64,000 nt of DNA from Devosia ureilytica (GTDB taxonomy: Bacteria > Pseudomonadota > Alphaproteobacteria > Rhizobiales > Devosiaceae). Below the pieces are notes generated by a model, which was not told the DNA's origin, ran no database searches, and worked only from the letters and a program-made list of their open reading frames with translations. The stretch spans positions 581,652 through 645,651 of the forward strand of contig NZ_JAMZCU010000001.1 in NCBI RefSeq assembly GCF_024273195.1, given 5' to 3'. Below, one piece after another: positions 62,283-64,000 of the stretch (position 1 is its first letter; each line of letters starts with the position of its first letter). The position numbers were made by a program, and so were the translations under genes.

Positions 62283-64000
62283 TCAGGCTGCAACCGGTTC
62301 GGTCAGGGCGGTGATCTCGATCCCGGGAAGCCCCGCATCCTGTAGCGCCCGGCGCGCCGCTTCAGCGCGGTCAATCTCACGCTCGTCGTCGGCAACCAGC
62401 ACAATGCGTCCACCCAGCTCGGCAAAGACATCCAAGGTGGAACTCGGACCGACCGGCCCGGTCAACACCACCACGACTTCGTAGATATCCCCCAGCGCCT
62501 CGACCAGGGTCTGGGGTCGGCTAGAGCGGCGATCCACCGTGGTACCCTGCCCCCAAGTCACCTCAGCAAATCCATTGTCAGCCGATTTCTGCACGACATC
62601 GCCAAAGCTGGCCTTGCCCGTGCTGAGATCGCTGACGCCGGGAGTATCCGTGCGCTGGCCTGTGCCAGCATCAATCAGGGCCACGCTGAGACCCTTGGCA
62701 ATTGCATCACCAACCAGTCCTTCGGCCAGCATGCGGCTCACTTGTCCATGCTCATGATCGGCCAGCAGCAACAAGTGAGTACGCCCCAACACCAGGTCCG
62801 AAACCAGATCAGCATAACGCACCAGTCCCGACGCTTTGGCATGGCGCGCCCTCGGCGTTGGCGCCGCGACCGACGCCGTTTGTGCCTCAAAGACGGGCAT
62901 GGTGGGTTCAGTCAGGTGGTCGGTGTCCAGCACAGGATCAGTCAGATCAAAGTAAGTTTCGCTGGCCTGAGGCTCTTCGACCTCGTCGTAGCGTCTGACG
63001 CTCGTCTCCGCCATGAGCGCGCGCACAAAGGATCGGGCCATGTCATGGTCTGGCGCGCCCAGTTCAGTGATCGTCCGGTTGGGAGCGACAAAATTGGACT
63101 CGCTCGACTGGTCTGCAGCCTCCAACCCGTCAGCCTCGAATGTGTCCGGCAGCTCCTGCGCGACGACCTCATCTGTCGAGAGTGAAGTGTCGTCCTCATC
63201 CGCCTCGTCCAATTCGCTGACGTCAAAGGGAGGCGTCTCAAGCCTATCGGTGGAGCTGTTTTCGGTCAGGGCTGTTGCTCGCGAGACCGGCGCCAGCGCG
63301 CGGCCGGACATCAGCTCGCCAAATGCCACCGCGCCGACTTGAACAACGAATGCGACCAGCCCCACGGCGATCATGATCAGGGAGGTCTTCGGCGAAGACG
63401 GCGACACCGATGGAGCGGCCTCGGACACGACGCGCACGTCGGGCAAGGCAGAATTGGCTTCCACACGAGAAGACGCTTCAGTGAAGCGCAGAAGGTAGGC
63501 TTCGAGCAGATCGCGCTGCGCTTTGGCTTCACGCTCAAGACTATCCAGCGTGACAGTGTCCCGGGTGGCTAGCGAGGCCGTCGACTTGGTGCGAGCCAGC
63601 TCCGCCTGGGAGGAATCAACAAGATCGGCCTGGATCTGCGCTTCGGCTTCCAGCGCGGCCACGACCCGATTGCCTTCCATGCGGATCTGATTGTTCAACT
63701 CGGCAATTTGGGCGTTAAGGGCCCGGATTGTCGGATGGTTGGACAGCAGCGTGGCCGAGCGCTGGGCCTGCTCGCCCTGCAGGCGCGCCTTCTCCTCGCT
63801 GAGACGCTGGATGACCACCGAATCCTGCATGTCAGCAACGCCTTCAATAGGCTGGTTGCGCTCGATGAGGCCGCGGATCAGCGCGGCCCGGGACAGGGCG
63901 GTATTCTTGCGCTCCTGGGCTGACGTGATCTGGGTGGCTATTGCAGACAGCTGTTGGTCAAGCAGGCTGGTGTTATTCTGGCCGGTGAACAGGTCGTTAT
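62283..64000 (-). CDS. exopolysaccharide chain-length/BY-kinase-like protein, 3' part
   Basis: At least 572 residues; the frame stays open to the window edge, so the start is outside. The visible part opens in a coiled coil (LDQQLSAIATQITS, ...SATLLSNHPTIRALNAQIAE), then a membrane segment (TSLIMIAVGLVAFVVQVGAV), an acidic linker, and a cytoplasmic domain of the Wzc/GumC-kinase fold (HLLLLADHEHGQVSRMLAEG, GLSVALIDAGTG). Walker A should be GKS/T but reads HGQVSR; the A' motif reads IDAGTG instead of IDADLR. No Tyr-rich tail. It probably regulates polymer length without kinase activity. Confidence 0.82.
   Translation of the reverse strand, partial: NDLFTGQNNTSLLDQQLSAIATQITSAQERKNTALSRAALIRGLIERNQPIEGVADMQDSVVIQRLSEEKARLQGEQAQRSATLLSNHPTIRALNAQIAELNNQIRMEGNRVVAALEAEAQIQADLVDSSQAELARTKSTASLATRDTVTLDSLEREAKAQRDLLEAYLLRFTEASSRVEANSALPDVRVVSEAAPSVSPSSPKTSLIMIAVGLVAFVVQVGAVAFGELMSGRALAPVSRATALTENSSTDRLETPPFDVSELDEADEDDTSLSTDEVVAQELPDTFEADGLEAADQSSESNFVAPNRTITELGAPDHDMARSFVRALMAETSVRRYDEVEEPQASETYFDLTDPVLDTDHLTEPTMPVFEAQTASVAAPTPRARHAKASGLVRYADLVSDLVLGRTHLLLLADHEHGQVSRMLAEGLVGDAIAKGLSVALIDAGTGQRTDTPGVSDLSTGKASFGDVVQKSADNGFAEVTWGQGTTVDRRSSRPQTLVEALGDIYEVVVVLTGPVGPSSTLDVFAELGGRIVLVADDEREIDRAEAARRALQDAGLPGIEITALTEPVAA

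Overview
The window looks like chromosomal DNA of an alphaproteobacterium of the order Hyphomicrobiales, most like Devosia or a relative. This rests on an AapJQMP-type amino-acid transporter, a two-domain cold-shock protein next to a DUF192 lipoprotein, the ctaA/DUF2842/rplM/rpsI group, the aminotransferase-hom-glpX-recJ order, ClpP starting MRDP, and TGA-N9-TCA (RirA-type) sites before iron-uptake genes. Genes are dense. I see no insertion sequence, prophage, CRISPR array or rRNA. The genus is an inference.

Layout. 1-6 kb: partial SRPBCC gene, photolyase, cysteine synthase, glyoxalase-related protein, cardiolipin synthase and AlaX editing protein. 6-11.5 kb: aapJQMP (minus strand) plus a second, terminator-separated binding protein. 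11.7-14.2 kb: metC, PAP2 phosphatase, tRNA-Pro, NDUFS4-like subunit. 14.2-24.3 kb: a sugar regulon made of a divergent LacI repressor, a CUT1 ABC transporter and two isomerase/Gfo-Idh-MocA dehydrogenase pairs, with two matching operators between the divergent genes. 24.3-30 kb: tRNA-Arg, HAD hydrolase, ArsR-type regulator with its own palindrome, TrhA-like protein, DUF192, cold-shock protein, GloA, M15 lipoprotein, two tRNA-Glu, alpha/beta hydrolase. 30-34 kb: siderophore ABC importer. 34-43.5 kb: CFA synthase, then recJ, glpX, a hom gene with an extra N-terminal domain, an orphan siderophore-binding protein, an RlmC-like methyltransferase and a PLP aminotransferase. 43.9-47.3 kb: a GT1 glycosyltransferase and an SDR/lactone-oxidase fusion protein. 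47.3-54.4 kb: lon, arginase, diguanylate cyclase, clpX, clpP. 54.7-58.6 kb: small conserved protein, P450, DAACS symporter, SdpI-like protein. 58.7-61.2 kb: rpsI, rplM, ctaA, DUF2842. 61.2-64 kb: polysaccharide deacetylase and a chain-length/BY-kinase-like protein running off the edge.

How it works together. The sugar locus couples import to C-oxidation and isomerisation of a sugar or glycoside under LacI control. The two iron loci probably share one permease/ATPase under iron control. lon carries a perfect alphaproteobacterial heat-shock promoter match and clpP a near match. The most novel candidates are the glycosyltransferase + SDR-oxidase fusion module, the HTH-like extension on homoserine dehydrogenase, and the Walker-less ATPase domain of the terminal exopolysaccharide protein.
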